Assembly: GCF_040744945.1 (NCBI RefSeq)
Contig: NZ_CP160453.1
Location: 2,170,001-2,234,000 of the forward strand
Source: Saccharothrix sp. HUAS TT1
GTDB lineage: Bacteria; Actinomycetota; Actinomycetes; Mycobacteriales; Pseudonocardiaceae
Length of the DNA: 64,000 nt
Reading direction: 5' to 3'
Part shown: piece by piece, positions 18,718-26,738 of the stretch
Position numbering within the stretch: the first letter of the stretch is position 1
How the letters are laid out: each line of letters begins with the position of its first letter
Notes under the pieces: generated by a model
The model's input: only the letters and a program-made list of their open reading frames with translations
Told to the model about the DNA's origin: nothing
The model's database searches: none
Position numbers and translations under genes: made by a program

Positions 18718-19113
18718 TTAGTGGGTGGGAGTTGTTGGTGGTGGGGTTCGGGTGGTCAGCCAGTGGGTGGCTTGGTGGCGCAGGTCGTCGTTCTTGATGT
18801 GGTGGATGACTGGTTGGATGGCTTGTGCGACCAGTTTTTGGTGCCTGGTGGGGATTTCGGTTTCGGCCAGGACTTCTGTGACGAGGTTGTCCGGGTCGGT
18901 CGTCCAGGGGCCCAGGGAGCGGATCAGGCGGGCTTTCAGGGCGAAGCGGTCGGCCAGGGCCCTGGTTCGGCGGATGCCGTTGCGCTCTCCGCCGTGGGAG
19001 GCGGCCAGGGCGATGGCGGCCCAGGCGAGGCGGTTGGTGGTGGGGCGGTTGTCGTCGTAGACGCGGCCTTGTGCGAGGACGCGGACCCACTCCCAGTCGT
19101 TCGCGTCGCTCAC
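18718..19113 (-). CDS. Hypothetical protein downstream of arsR
   Basis: A 131-residue soluble protein of unrecognised family. It starts MSDANDWEWVRVLAQGRVYD and includes NRLAWAAIALAASHGGERNG, then a mixed helical region and a Thr/Pro-rich C-terminal tail (LTTRTPPPTTPTH). The GTG start overlaps the ArsR stop by four bases, so the two are translationally coupled. No catalytic motif is evident. A partner or accessory of the regulator is plausible from coupling alone. Confidence 0.6.
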   Translation of the reverse strand: MSDANDWEWVRVLAQGRVYDDNRPTTNRLAWAAIALAASHGGERNGIRRTRALADRFALKARLIRSLGPWTTDPDNLVTEVLAETEIPTRHQKLVAQAIQPVIHHIKNDDLRHQATHWLTTRTPPPTTPTH

Positions 19114-19430
19114 CGGCGGGCCGCCAGGATTCCGTCCAGCAGGCCGGGGAAGAGGGCGTCCAGGTCCGCTCGGCGCAGGGTGCTGATGCGGGAGGTGCCC
19201 TGGGGGCGCACGTGGACGATGCCGGCTTCGCGCAGGGTTCGGACGTGGTGGGTCAGGGTCGAGGCCGTGACGCCGAGGTCCAGGACGCCGCACGAGAGGC
19301 CCTGTTGGTGTTGCGCCAGCGCACGCACGATCTGGAGCCGCACCGGGTCGGCGAGGGCGTGCAGGACGGTCGCTATCCGGATCTCGTCCGGTTCCGGGTG
19401 GGCGAGCGTGGTGGTGGGCGTGGCGCTCAT
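19110..19430 (-). CDS. ArsR/SmtB family transcriptional regulator
   Basis: A 106-residue winged-helix repressor: IATVLHALADPVRLQIVRAL, then LGVTASTLTHHVRTLREAG (recognition helix, about residues 50-70) and the wing HVRPQGTSRISTLRR. The metal-box Cys pair (ELCVCDL) of metal sensors is not present; only one Cys (LSCGVLDLG) lies there, so it probably senses a non-metal ligand. It is divergent from the MFS gene at 19518, across an 87-base region with an inverted repeat, and likely represses both itself and the transporter. Confidence 0.93.
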   Translation of the reverse strand: MSATPTTTLAHPEPDEIRIATVLHALADPVRLQIVRALAQHQQGLSCGVLDLGVTASTLTHHVRTLREAGIVHVRPQGTSRISTLRRADLDALFPGLLDGILAARR

Positions 19431-19437
19431 GCGGACA

Positions 19438-19476
19438 TACTACGATACTGATCGTACTTCGATGACTTTCGTAGTA
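19438..19476. promoter_or_regulatory. Candidate ArsR operator
   Basis: In the arsR/MFS divergent gap, tactacga (19438-19445) is matched by tcgtagta (19469-19476). Between them lies a second, smaller inverted repeat (tacgat...atcgta, 19441-19455). This AT-rich patch is strikingly unlike its GC-rich surroundings and sits just upstream of both starts, as expected for the binding site of the adjacent repressor. Confidence 0.6.
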
Positions 19477-19517
19477 CGGTGCACGTCGAAACACTGTCCA
19501 CTCCTGGGGGAGCGTTC

Positions 19518-20717
19518 ATGTCCGCCCGCACTTACCTGCTCGCCGCCGGCGCGTTCGCCATCGGCACGAGCGGGTACATCGTCTCCGGTGTGCTGCCGGC
19601 GGTGAGCGAGGAGCTGCACGTCTCGCACGCCACGGCCGGGCAGTTGCTGACGGCGTTCGCCGTCGCTTACGCGTTGTCATCGCCTCTTCTGTCCGTGCTC
19701 ACCGGGCGGTGGGAGCGCCGCAAGTTGCTGGTCACCGCGCTGGGTGTCTCGGCGCTCGGCAACCTGCTCGCGGCCGTTGCGCCGAATTACCCGTTGTTGC
19801 TGGTGGCACGGGTTGTCAGCGCGCTTGGCGCGGCCGTCTACACGCCCGGGGCGACGTTGGTGGCGACGGTGCTCAGCCCGCCGGAACGCCGAGGGCGCGC
19901 CGTGGCCCTGGTGTTCGGCGGGCTCACGCTCTCGCTGGTCTTCGGTGTGCCGGTGGGCAACCTGCTGGGCGGGCCCCTCGGTTACCAGGGCGTGTTCGCG
20001 TTGATCGCCGTGGTCTCCGCGCTGGCGGCGGTGGCCGTTCGGGTCTGGTTGCCGCGTGTCGACGCGCCGCCGGTGGTCGGGTTGCGGGACCGGTTCGCCC
20101 CGGCGGCCGATCGGCGGGTGTTGATGGTGCTCGGGTTGACGGTGCTCGCGTGCCTGGCCGTCTTCAGCGTCTTCAACTACATCGCGCCGCTGCTGACCGA
20201 GACGGCGGGGGTGGGCGGTGCGGCGATCGGTGCGCTGCTCATGGCCTACGGGGTCGGCTCGGTGGTCGGGAACTGGGCGGCCGGGCGCCTCGCGGACCGC
20301 TTCGACACGCGCAAGCTGCTCGTCGTGGTGTTCAGCGGGTTCACCGCAGTGCTGGCGACGTTGCCGTTGACGATGACGACACCGGTGTCCGCCGCCGTCG
20401 CGCTGTTCGTCTGGGGCGCGTTGACGTGGTCGGCCAACCCGCCGATCCAGAGCTGGCTGATCGAGCTGGCGCCGGCGAACAGCGGGCTGCTGCTGTCGTT
20501 GAACGCGTCCGCGATCTACCTGGGCGTCGGGCTGTCCGGTGTGGTCGGTGGCGTGGTGATCAGCTGGGTGGGCCTGCTGCCGCTGGCGCCCATCGCGGCG
20601 CTGCTCGCGTTGGTGGCGTTGGTGGTCCTGGTCTTCGCCCTGAAGCCTCAGGAGCCGCCGAAGGCGCTGGTAGTGGTCTCGCCGCCCTCGGCGGGGGCGG
20701 CCAGGCAGTGGAAGTAG
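19518..20717 (+). CDS. MFS transporter (drug-efflux type)
   Basis: A 399-residue, 12-helix major facilitator protein of the DHA1/AraJ-like kind. The first helix region is LLAAGAFAIGTSGYIVSGVL, and motif A is seen as LTGRWERRKLL (about residues 68-78) with a second-half counterpart GRLADRFDTRKLL. These secondary transporters use the proton gradient to export drugs or sugars. The ATG at 19518 is preceded by tggggga. It is divergent from arsR and likely under its control. Its last 70 bases overlap the end of the convergent kinase gene. Confidence 0.93.
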   Translation: MSARTYLLAAGAFAIGTSGYIVSGVLPAVSEELHVSHATAGQLLTAFAVAYALSSPLLSVLTGRWERRKLLVTALGVSALGNLLAAVAPNYPLLLVARVVSALGAAVYTPGATLVATVLSPPERRGRAVALVFGGLTLSLVFGVPVGNLLGGPLGYQGVFALIAVVSALAAVAVRVWLPRVDAPPVVGLRDRFAPAADRRVLMVLGLTVLACLAVFSVFNYIAPLLTETAGVGGAAIGALLMAYGVGSVVGNWAAGRLADRFDTRKLLVVVFSGFTAVLATLPLTMTTPVSAAVALFVWGALTWSANPPIQSWLIELAPANSGLLLSLNASAIYLGVGLSGVVGGVVISWVGLLPLAPIAALLALVALVVLVFALKPQEPPKALVVVSPPSAGAARQWK

Positions 20718-22051
20718 GCGAGCTCGCCATCGGTGAAGCCGACGGCGGTGAAGCGCCAGTCCGACGTGTCCACGGTCGGCCGGGTGTTGGCCTTCATGAC
20801 GTCGGCGGTGCAGACGTCGGCGACCTCGGGGGCCTTGACCAGTTCGTCGTTGTCGACCTCCGGGACGGGACCGGACAGCCAGCCGCCCGCGAACGCCTCC
20901 CAGTAGTGGTCCTCGGAGCAGTTGCCGACCCTGCGGGCGGTCGCCGCTTGACCGCCGCTCGCGACGATGCCGCGGTAGCAGGTCGGTTCGGCGACGCAGT
21001 AGCCGGTCGCGCACGCCGCCATGTCGGGCGGGGGGAGGGGCGTGCTGGTGGTGGTAGCGGCAGTGGACTGGGCGCCTGGCCGGGTGGTGTCCGTCGACCT
21101 CGACGCCCACCACCACGTGCCGATGGCGACGATCGTGGCCAGCACGGCGGCGCCGATGACGAGCGGCCACGGTTTCCTGGTCGGGGGGCGGACGTAGGCG
21201 GAGCCGGGTGGCGGGCCGGAGAACCGGGAGCCCGGCCACGGTGGCTCGGCGGTGGCGGCCTGGCTCAGCTCGTCGCGCAGCCGGGCGGCGCTGGGGGTTC
21301 GCTTCGCGGCGTCCGGTTCCAGCGCTCGCACCAGCACGTCGTGCAGGTTCTGGGGGACGCCGGGGACCTGCGGCACGGGGGAGCGCAGCACCTCGCCCAG
21401 GTGGTCGAAGGACTCGATCGGCCAGGGCACCGGGCGCGGTGGTTTGCCGGCCAGCAGGTCGTAGAGGGTCGCGGCCAGGGCGTAGACGTCCGCGGCGGGG
21501 GTGGGCGCGGCCATGGCGAACGCCTCGGGCGGCGCGTAGCTGGGGCTCAGGGCGTCGCGTGTGACCGTGCTCGAACCCTCGGCGTCCAGCAGTGCCGCGA
21601 GTCCGAAGTCGGCGAGCTTCACCGTGCCGTAGCGGTCGAGCAGGATGTTGCCGGGCTTGATGTCGCGGTGCAGCACGCCTTCCGCGTGGGCGGCGGCCAG
21701 CGCGTCCGCGAGTTGCACGCCGAGCTGCCGCACGCGTTCCGCGGGTAGCGGGCCGTCCCGGCGGGCGACGTCCGCCAGCGAGCCGCCCGTGCACAGCTCC
21801 ATGACCAGGTAGGGCGTGCCCTGCGGGGTGAAGTTCGCGTCGTGCACGGAGACGACGTGCGGGTGCCCGGACAGCCGTGCGGCGGCGTGCGCCTCGCGCA
21901 GGAACCGCCGCCGGTCGCGTTCGGTGCGCAGCACGCGGTCGTCGATCTTCACCGCGACCTCGCGGTTCAGCTGGACCTGGCGGGCGCGGTAGACCGTGGC
22001 GAAGCCGCCCTGGCCCAGCGGCGTGAGGTCGACGAGTCCCGGCAGTTGCAC
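20648..22051 (-). CDS. Membrane-anchored Ser/Thr protein kinase
   Basis: A 467-residue Hanks-type kinase. The Gly-rich loop is LGQGGFATVY (residues 12-21), the ATP-binding Lys is in EVAVKI, the catalytic loop is HRDIKPGN (about 130), the metal loop is DFGLA, and the P+1 region is PSYAPPEAF. A Pro-rich juxtamembrane stretch leads to one membrane helix (LVIGAAVLATIVAIGTWWWA, about 275-295). An extracellular domain of about 150 residues carries six or more Cys (ACATGYCVAEPTC and others) and has no PASTA repeats. It probably senses an external cue. It lies nine bases after the HhH-GPD gene and likely shares its transcript; its end overlaps the MFS gene by 70 bases. Confidence 0.93.
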   Translation of the reverse strand: MQLPGLVDLTPLGQGGFATVYRARQVQLNREVAVKIDDRVLRTERDRRRFLREAHAAARLSGHPHVVSVHDANFTPQGTPYLVMELCTGGSLADVARRDGPLPAERVRQLGVQLADALAAAHAEGVLHRDIKPGNILLDRYGTVKLADFGLAALLDAEGSSTVTRDALSPSYAPPEAFAMAAPTPAADVYALAATLYDLLAGKPPRPVPWPIESFDHLGEVLRSPVPQVPGVPQNLHDVLVRALEPDAAKRTPSAARLRDELSQAATAEPPWPGSRFSGPPPGSAYVRPPTRKPWPLVIGAAVLATIVAIGTWWWASRSTDTTRPGAQSTAATTTSTPLPPPDMAACATGYCVAEPTCYRGIVASGGQAATARRVGNCSEDHYWEAFAGGWLSGPVPEVDNDELVKAPEVADVCTADVMKANTRPTVDTSDWRFTAVGFTDGELAYFHCLAAPAEGGETTTSAFGGS

Positions 22052-22060
22052 GCCGGGACT

Positions 22061-22636
22061 CTAACCGCCGGCGGCGGCCGCCTTCGCCGCCTTCTTGAAC
22101 GCGCGGACCTCGGCCAACGACTCGGGGCTGGTGACGTCGGCGATGGAACGGCGGGAACCCTCCTCGCCGTAGGCGCCGGCCGCCTCGCGCCACCCGTCCG
22201 GCGTGACGCCGAGCTGCTTGCCCAGCAGGGCGACGAAGATGCGGGCCTTCTGGTCGCCGAAGCCGGGCAGCGCCTTCACCCGGCGCAGCACCTCCTTGCC
22301 GTCCGGCTTGCCCGCCTTCCAGATGTTCGCCGTCTTGCCCTTGTAGTGCTCGATGACGTGCGACGCGAGGGCGTGGACCCGGCGTGCCATCGAGCCGCCG
22401 TAGCGGTGGATGGCCGGTGGTTGGACGCACAGCTCCACGAACTCGTCCACGTCGGTCTCGGCGATCTTCGTGATGCTGAACCCGTCCATCCGGTCGGCGA
22501 TCTTCCGCGGTCCGGCGAACGCGTGCTCCATCGGGAACTGCTGGTCCAGCAGCAGCCCGGTGAGCAGCGCGAAGGGGTCTTCGCTGAGCAGCTTGTCGGC
22601 GGCCGGGTCACCGGTCAGGCGCAGCTTCTTCGGCAT
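22061..22636 (-). CDS. HhH-GPD base-excision DNA repair protein
   Basis: A 191-residue protein of the actinobacterial HhH-GPD-type glycosylase family, which removes damaged bases from DNA. The N-terminal helix bundle includes PFALLTGLLLDQQFPMEHAF. The helix-hairpin-helix is in RVKALPGFGDQKARIFVALL (about residues 118-137), with Gly-Phe-Gly at the hairpin. The Lys/Asp catalytic pair expected after it is less clear, so the chemistry (mono- or bifunctional) is open. An Ala/Lys-rich tail ends the chain. It sits directly upstream of the kinase gene in the same direction. Confidence 0.85.
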   Translation of the reverse strand: MPKKLRLTGDPAADKLLSEDPFALLTGLLLDQQFPMEHAFAGPRKIADRMDGFSITKIAETDVDEFVELCVQPPAIHRYGGSMARRVHALASHVIEHYKGKTANIWKAGKPDGKEVLRRVKALPGFGDQKARIFVALLGKQLGVTPDGWREAAGAYGEEGSRRSIADVTSPESLAEVRAFKKAAKAAAAGG

Positions 22637-22716
22637 GGGGTCATCCTCGCACCCCGCGGTGTCGACCGGGGCGGGGAGCGTCCCGATCGCAGCTGGAATA
22701 ATGTGGCACGTGAACG

Positions 22717-22745
22717 ATCCGCAGTATTGCGGATATATATCCGCA
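22717..22745. promoter_or_regulatory. Phased palindromes (atccgca/tgcggat), candidate operator
   Basis: Motifs atccgca (22717), tgcggat (22728) and atccgca (22739) alternate at an exact 11-base spacing. They create the perfect 18-bp palindrome tgcggatatatatccgca (22728-22745) and an overlapping one (22717-22734). A further ttgcgga lies at about 22766. The 361-base gap (22637-22997) that holds it is otherwise gene-free and contains the leader of the ParB-like gene. The AT-rich core and helical phasing suggest a cooperative protein-binding site. Confidence 0.6.
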
Positions 22746-22997
22746 GTTGTGGCAAACGAGTGAACTTGCGGAGTGCGGTCGCGGTGCCGGGTTAATACAC
22801 CCGAGAGGGAAACCGCAGGTGGTGACTCCTGTGGCGGGTTGTCGGAGGGCGTTTATCCGACTTGTGCTCATTGCCGCTGTTCGGCGAAGATCGTCGCTGA
22901 CCGGGCGTGTCGACGCCCGGTGTCCGATGGACGGCCGGCGGAGAGCTGCGAATAGCTAGCGTTGTCTCCCCGCCGGTCCCTCGTTCAGGGAGTGGCA

Positions 22998-23855
22998 ATG
23001 ACGGGCCTGACTTGGCCTCATCAGCAGGATAAAGTGGTTTTCTCGACTGAGTTGGTGACACCGGAGCGGGCGCTCCACGACCTGCAGAACAGGAGGCCGA
23101 ACAACCGGAACGTGTCCAAGGCGACCGTCGCGAGCTATGTCCGCGCCATGGCGGACGGTCAATGGCGGCACGACAACGGGGTGGCGATCAAGTACAACGC
23201 CAATCGGCAGTTGATCGACGGGCAGCACCGCCTCACCGCGGTGTGCGAGTTCGGCCGGCCGGTCGAGATGTTGATCGCTTACAACGTGCCCGACGAGGCC
23301 ATGGCGACGATCGACTACGGCCGCGGGAGGAGCATCGCGGACCTGCTGACGATCGAGAACCAGGTCGAGCACAGCGTGACCGTGGCTGCTGTCGCGCGGC
23401 GGGTGTACGCCTGGAAGAACCACAAGTACATGCAGCTCAGCGGGTTCAAGTTCACCCCGGTCGACACCAAGGCCGTGTTGGACGAGCACCCGGAGATCAT
23501 CGACGCGGTGGAGTTCGCGTGGCTGCCCGACATGGAGTTCATGCGCATCACCCTGACCACGGCGGCCAGGTCGGCGTTCCTCGCCTGGCTGCTGCGCGGA
23601 GTGGACCTGGAGGATGCGGAGAGGTTCCTCGTCCAGCTCTCCACCGGTGAGGGGTTGAAGAAGCTGCAACCCGTCTACGCATTGCGTGAGGCATTGCTGC
23701 GAGCCGAGCGCTCGGGGCGGTCGAAAACCGCTGAGTGGCAGCAGGTGTACCTCGTGGTCACCGGGTGGAACCACTACCGGAAGGGCAATGAGAGCAAGCT
23801 CATCAAGTTGCCGATCGGTGTGCTGACGAACGACCAGTTCCCTCAGCCGATCTAG
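22998..23855 (+). CDS. ParB/Srx-like domain protein (phage/ICE-type orphan)
   Basis: A 285-residue protein. Residues about 15-110 look like a ParB/sulfiredoxin-type N-domain: TPERALHDLQNRRPNNRNVS, then IKYNANRQLIDGQHRLTAV with the DGQHR core. ParB-type domains bind or hydrolyse CTP and act in DNA partition or regulation, but no partition partner (ParA) or ParB helix-turn-helix is evident here. The C-terminal half is helical (TAARSAFLAWLLRGVDLEDAERF). Proteins of this type are frequent in actinophages and integrative elements. Base composition is visibly less GC-biased than the neighbours, supporting acquisition. The ATG at 22998 follows caggga. Confidence 0.6.
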   Translation: MTGLTWPHQQDKVVFSTELVTPERALHDLQNRRPNNRNVSKATVASYVRAMADGQWRHDNGVAIKYNANRQLIDGQHRLTAVCEFGRPVEMLIAYNVPDEAMATIDYGRGRSIADLLTIENQVEHSVTVAAVARRVYAWKNHKYMQLSGFKFTPVDTKAVLDEHPEIIDAVEFAWLPDMEFMRITLTTAARSAFLAWLLRGVDLEDAERFLVQLSTGEGLKKLQPVYALREALLRAERSGRSKTAEWQQVYLVVTGWNHYRKGNESKLIKLPIGVLTNDQFPQPI

Positions 23856-23985
23856 CCGGTGCAACAGGCATGGCGGTGCATATAGCTAGTGATGCACCGC
23901 CATGCCCATTGGGATTTTCGCATACTCCGGTGAATTGTTCAAGCAGATGTTCCCGAGGGGGTTATTGCACTGGTTAATGGCCGCC

Positions 23986-25164
23986 TCAGGCGTCGAACTC
24001 CGGGATCAGGTTGCCGATCAGGTGGAGGCTGCGCATGACGTCCTCGTGCTTCAGGCTGCCGACCTGGTGGAACGCCATCAGGCGGTCGATGCCGAGGTCC
24101 GCGTAGGCGCGCAACTTCTTCCGGCACGTCTCGGGGCTGCCGACGATCAGCGAGTCCTGCTCGTTCAGCGCCTCGAAGATCTCTTCCGGGTCCACGTCGT
24201 CACCCTGGAGCACCCGTCCGATGACGACCTGGGCGCGGTTCGGGCCGGTGAACCCCGCTGCTTCCGCCCGCAGGAAGTCGCCGGTCAGACCGCCGCCGTC
24301 CGGCGCGTTCAGCAGCGCCTCCTGCCGTCGCACGTTGTCCACGAACGCGTCCGCGGCCTCGAAGAAGGTCAGCGCCTTGACCGTGTACCAGGCCGCCGCG
24401 GCCACGGCGCCGTTGCGGACGGCCTGCTCGTCGGTCTCCGCGCAGTGCACGAACGTGAAGAACGCGACCTGGTTGTTGACGTACGAGCCGACCGGGGACG
24501 TGCACGCGTCGGCGGCGGCGCGGTAGAGCGCGACCATCCGCCGCACCCGTTCGATGGACTCCCAGATGGTCGTCCCGAGCACCCCGACGCCGCGCCGGCC
24601 CGCCTCCTCGAACGACGGCGGCGTGGCGGCGGCCTGCCAGAGCGGCGGGTGGGGTTGTTGCAGTGGTTTGGGGACGATCGGCACGTCGTGGACCTCGAAG
24701 TCCTCGCTGGAGTGCGAGAAGCGCTCCGAGGTCCACATCCGCGGGATCATCTCGAACGCCTGCTGGGTCTGCCTGCGCGCTTCCACCGGGTCGACGCCGA
24801 ACAGCCGCCACTCCGGCGCGGTCGACCTGGTCAGGCCGAACTCCAGCCTGCCGCCGCTGAGCTGGTCGAGCATGGCGGCGCGTTCGGCTGCCCTGATCGG
24901 GTGGTTGAACTTGGCGGGCGCGAGCACGGCGGCGTGGCCGAGGCGGATGCGGGACGTCTGCTGCGAGATCGCGGCCAGCATCAGCTCCGGCGCGGACGAC
25001 AGGCTGAACTCGTCGGCGCCGTGGTGCTCGACCTGCCACCAGCAGCCGTAGCCGAGCTCGTCGGCCAGCCTGGCCTGCTCCAACGTCTCCCGGATGCGCG
25101 CGTTCTGGTGCCCCTCCTGCCACGGCCGCGGGTCCTGGACCTCGTTGAAAACGTCGATCTTCAT
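23986..25164 (-). CDS. LLM-class flavin-dependent oxidoreductase
   Basis: A 392-residue bacterial luciferase-like monooxygenase, an (alpha/beta)8 barrel using FMNH2 or F420. Visible family features: DELGYGCWWQVEHHGADEF (residues about 35-53, the EHH motif), TSRIRLGHAAVLAPAKFNHP (about 70-89) and LDQLSGGRLEFGLTRS (about 98-113). The length is typical. The genome makes F420 (fbiC at 35469), so F420 is a possible cofactor. It is divergent from the GH26 gene. The substrate cannot be predicted. Confidence 0.92.
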   Translation of the reverse strand: MKIDVFNEVQDPRPWQEGHQNARIRETLEQARLADELGYGCWWQVEHHGADEFSLSSAPELMLAAISQQTSRIRLGHAAVLAPAKFNHPIRAAERAAMLDQLSGGRLEFGLTRSTAPEWRLFGVDPVEARRQTQQAFEMIPRMWTSERFSHSSEDFEVHDVPIVPKPLQQPHPPLWQAAATPPSFEEAGRRGVGVLGTTIWESIERVRRMVALYRAAADACTSPVGSYVNNQVAFFTFVHCAETDEQAVRNGAVAAAAWYTVKALTFFEAADAFVDNVRRQEALLNAPDGGGLTGDFLRAEAAGFTGPNRAQVVIGRVLQGDDVDPEEIFEALNEQDSLIVGSPETCRKKLRAYADLGIDRLMAFHQVGSLKHEDVMRSLHLIGNLIPEFDA

Positions 25165-25240
25165 GCGCCCCGCTCCTCCCGTGGTCCGCAGAACGTAGCT
25201 CCCCGGCGGTCCGCTGAGCAGGAGCCATTCGGTTGACTGC

Positions 25241-25252
25241 TTAACCGGTTAA
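25241..25252. promoter_or_regulatory. Candidate operator (ttaaccggttaa palindrome)
   Basis: A perfect 12-bp AT-flanked palindrome lies in the 153-base gap between the oxidoreductase and the GH26 gene, directly after ttgact (25233-25238), a possible -35 box for the GH26 gene. The CCGG-centred form resembles LacI-family operators, which often control glycoside hydrolases. No LacI gene is in the window. Confidence 0.4.
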
Positions 25253-25317
25253 TCGCTACCGTCCAGCCACCCGCCGCCGCACTCCGAAGGCCGCCACCTT
25301 TCGAGAGGCAGGACGCA

Positions 25318-26670
25318 GTGCGCACAACGATGACGCTGGTAGCCCTCCTGCTGGTGACGCTCGCGCCACCGGCACAAGCCGCAGCACCGCCCGTTCCCGT
25401 CGTCGACTACCTCAAGCGCGTGACCGGCACCCGCACGGTGACCGGCATGCACAACAAAGAACCCAACTCCGACCCCGCCCGCCACACCGCCAAGGTCCAC
25501 GCCATCACCGGCGCCTACCCGGGCCTCTGGGGCGGTGACTTCCTCTTCGCGCAGGACGACGTGAACCACCGCCAGACCATGGTCGACCAGGCCAAGACCG
25601 AGTGGCGCAACGGCTCGCTCGTCACGCTGACCTGGCACGTCTGCCCGCCGACCCGACCGACCGCCTGCGGCTGGGACGCGGGTGTCAACGACGACCTCAC
25701 CGACGCCCAGTGGTCCCAGCTCGTCACCAGCGGCACCGCCCTGAACAACGCCTGGAAGGCCCGGCTGGACGAGGTCGTGCCGTTCCTGCGCCAGCTCCTC
25801 GACGCCGGCGTGCAGCCGCTGTTCCGCCCGCTGCACGAGATGAACGACGGCTGGTCGTGGTGGGGCGGCCGGCCCGGCGCGACCGGCAGCCGCCTGCTCT
25901 ACCAGCTGACCCACGACCACCTGGTCCGGACCCGCGGCCTGACCGGCATGGCGTGGGTCTGGAACGTCAAGGACCTCGACCCGGCGGGCATCGCGGCCTA
26001 CTACCCGGGCCCGGCCTACGCGGACGTCGTGTCGCTGGACGCCTGGAACAGCTTCTGGCCCTCCGCCACCTACTACGACACCCTGAAGGCGCTGGCCCCG
26101 GGCAAGCCGCTGGCGTTGGCCGAGGTCGGCCGGGTGCCGTCACCCGCCGAGCTGGCGTCCCAGCCCGACTGGTCGTACTTCATGGCGTGGCCGGAGTTCT
26201 TCGACGACAAGCAGCTCAACCCGGACAGCGCCGTCCGCGCCACCTACTCGTCGCCGCGCGCGGTCAACCAGGGGCAGCTGACCGGTGGCGGCGGCAACCT
26301 CGCGCTCAACCGCCCGTCCTGGTCCAGCGCCACCGAGAGCGCGAGCCACCCGGCTTCCCACGCGTTCGACGGCAACCCCGCCACCCGCTGGAGCAGCGCG
26401 TTCACCGACCAGCACTCGCTGTGGGTGGACCTCGGCGCGGTCCGACCGGTCCGCCGCGTGCGGCTCGACTGGGAGGCCGCACATGCCCGGCAGTACCAGC
26501 TCCAGGTGTCCGACGACGGCACGACGTGGACGACCGTGCACGCGGACTACGCGGCCGACGGCGGCACCGACGAGATCACCCTGAACACGAGCGCGCGCTA
26601 CGTGAAGCTGTACGCGTTCCAGCGGGCCACCCCGTACGGCTACTCGCTGTGGGAGGTGGGCGTCTACTGA
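25318..26670 (+). CDS. Secreted GH26 glycoside hydrolase with discoidin-type C-domain
   Basis: A 450-residue exported enzyme. The signal peptide is residues 1-22 (TLVALLLVTLAPPAQA|A). The catalytic domain (about 25-310) matches family GH26, typically endo-beta-mannanase: acid/base Glu in RPLHEMNDGWSWWGG (about 178), nucleophile Glu in PLALAEVGR (about 266). Residues about 320-450 form an F5/8 type C (discoidin) carbohydrate-binding domain: SHPASHAFDGNPATRWSS, SLWVDLG, RYVKLYAF. The GTG start at 25318 has gaggcagg upstream. It probably degrades plant mannans outside the cell; exact substrate is inferred from family only. Confidence 0.9.
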   Translation: MRTTMTLVALLLVTLAPPAQAAAPPVPVVDYLKRVTGTRTVTGMHNKEPNSDPARHTAKVHAITGAYPGLWGGDFLFAQDDVNHRQTMVDQAKTEWRNGSLVTLTWHVCPPTRPTACGWDAGVNDDLTDAQWSQLVTSGTALNNAWKARLDEVVPFLRQLLDAGVQPLFRPLHEMNDGWSWWGGRPGATGSRLLYQLTHDHLVRTRGLTGMAWVWNVKDLDPAGIAAYYPGPAYADVVSLDAWNSFWPSATYYDTLKALAPGKPLALAEVGRVPSPAELASQPDWSYFMAWPEFFDDKQLNPDSAVRATYSSPRAVNQGQLTGGGGNLALNRPSWSSATESASHPASHAFDGNPATRWSSAFTDQHSLWVDLGAVRPVRRVRLDWEAAHARQYQLQVSDDGTTWTTVHADYAADGGTDEITLNTSARYVKLYAFQRATPYGYSLWEVGVY

Positions 26671-26678
26671 CGCACGGC

Positions 26679-26738
26679 GGCTGCTGCACGGCTGCCGGCG
26701 GCTGCTGAGCGGAACGGCTGCTGCACGGCTGCCGGCGG
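26679..26738. repeat. 23-bp direct repeat between convergent genes
   Basis: The 23-mer beginning ggctgctgcacggctg occurs perfectly at 26679-26701 and 26716-26738, filling the gap between the GH26 stop and the stop of the convergent DnaJ-NERD gene. It looks like a recent local duplication; no hairpin with clear terminator form was found. Confidence 0.8.
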
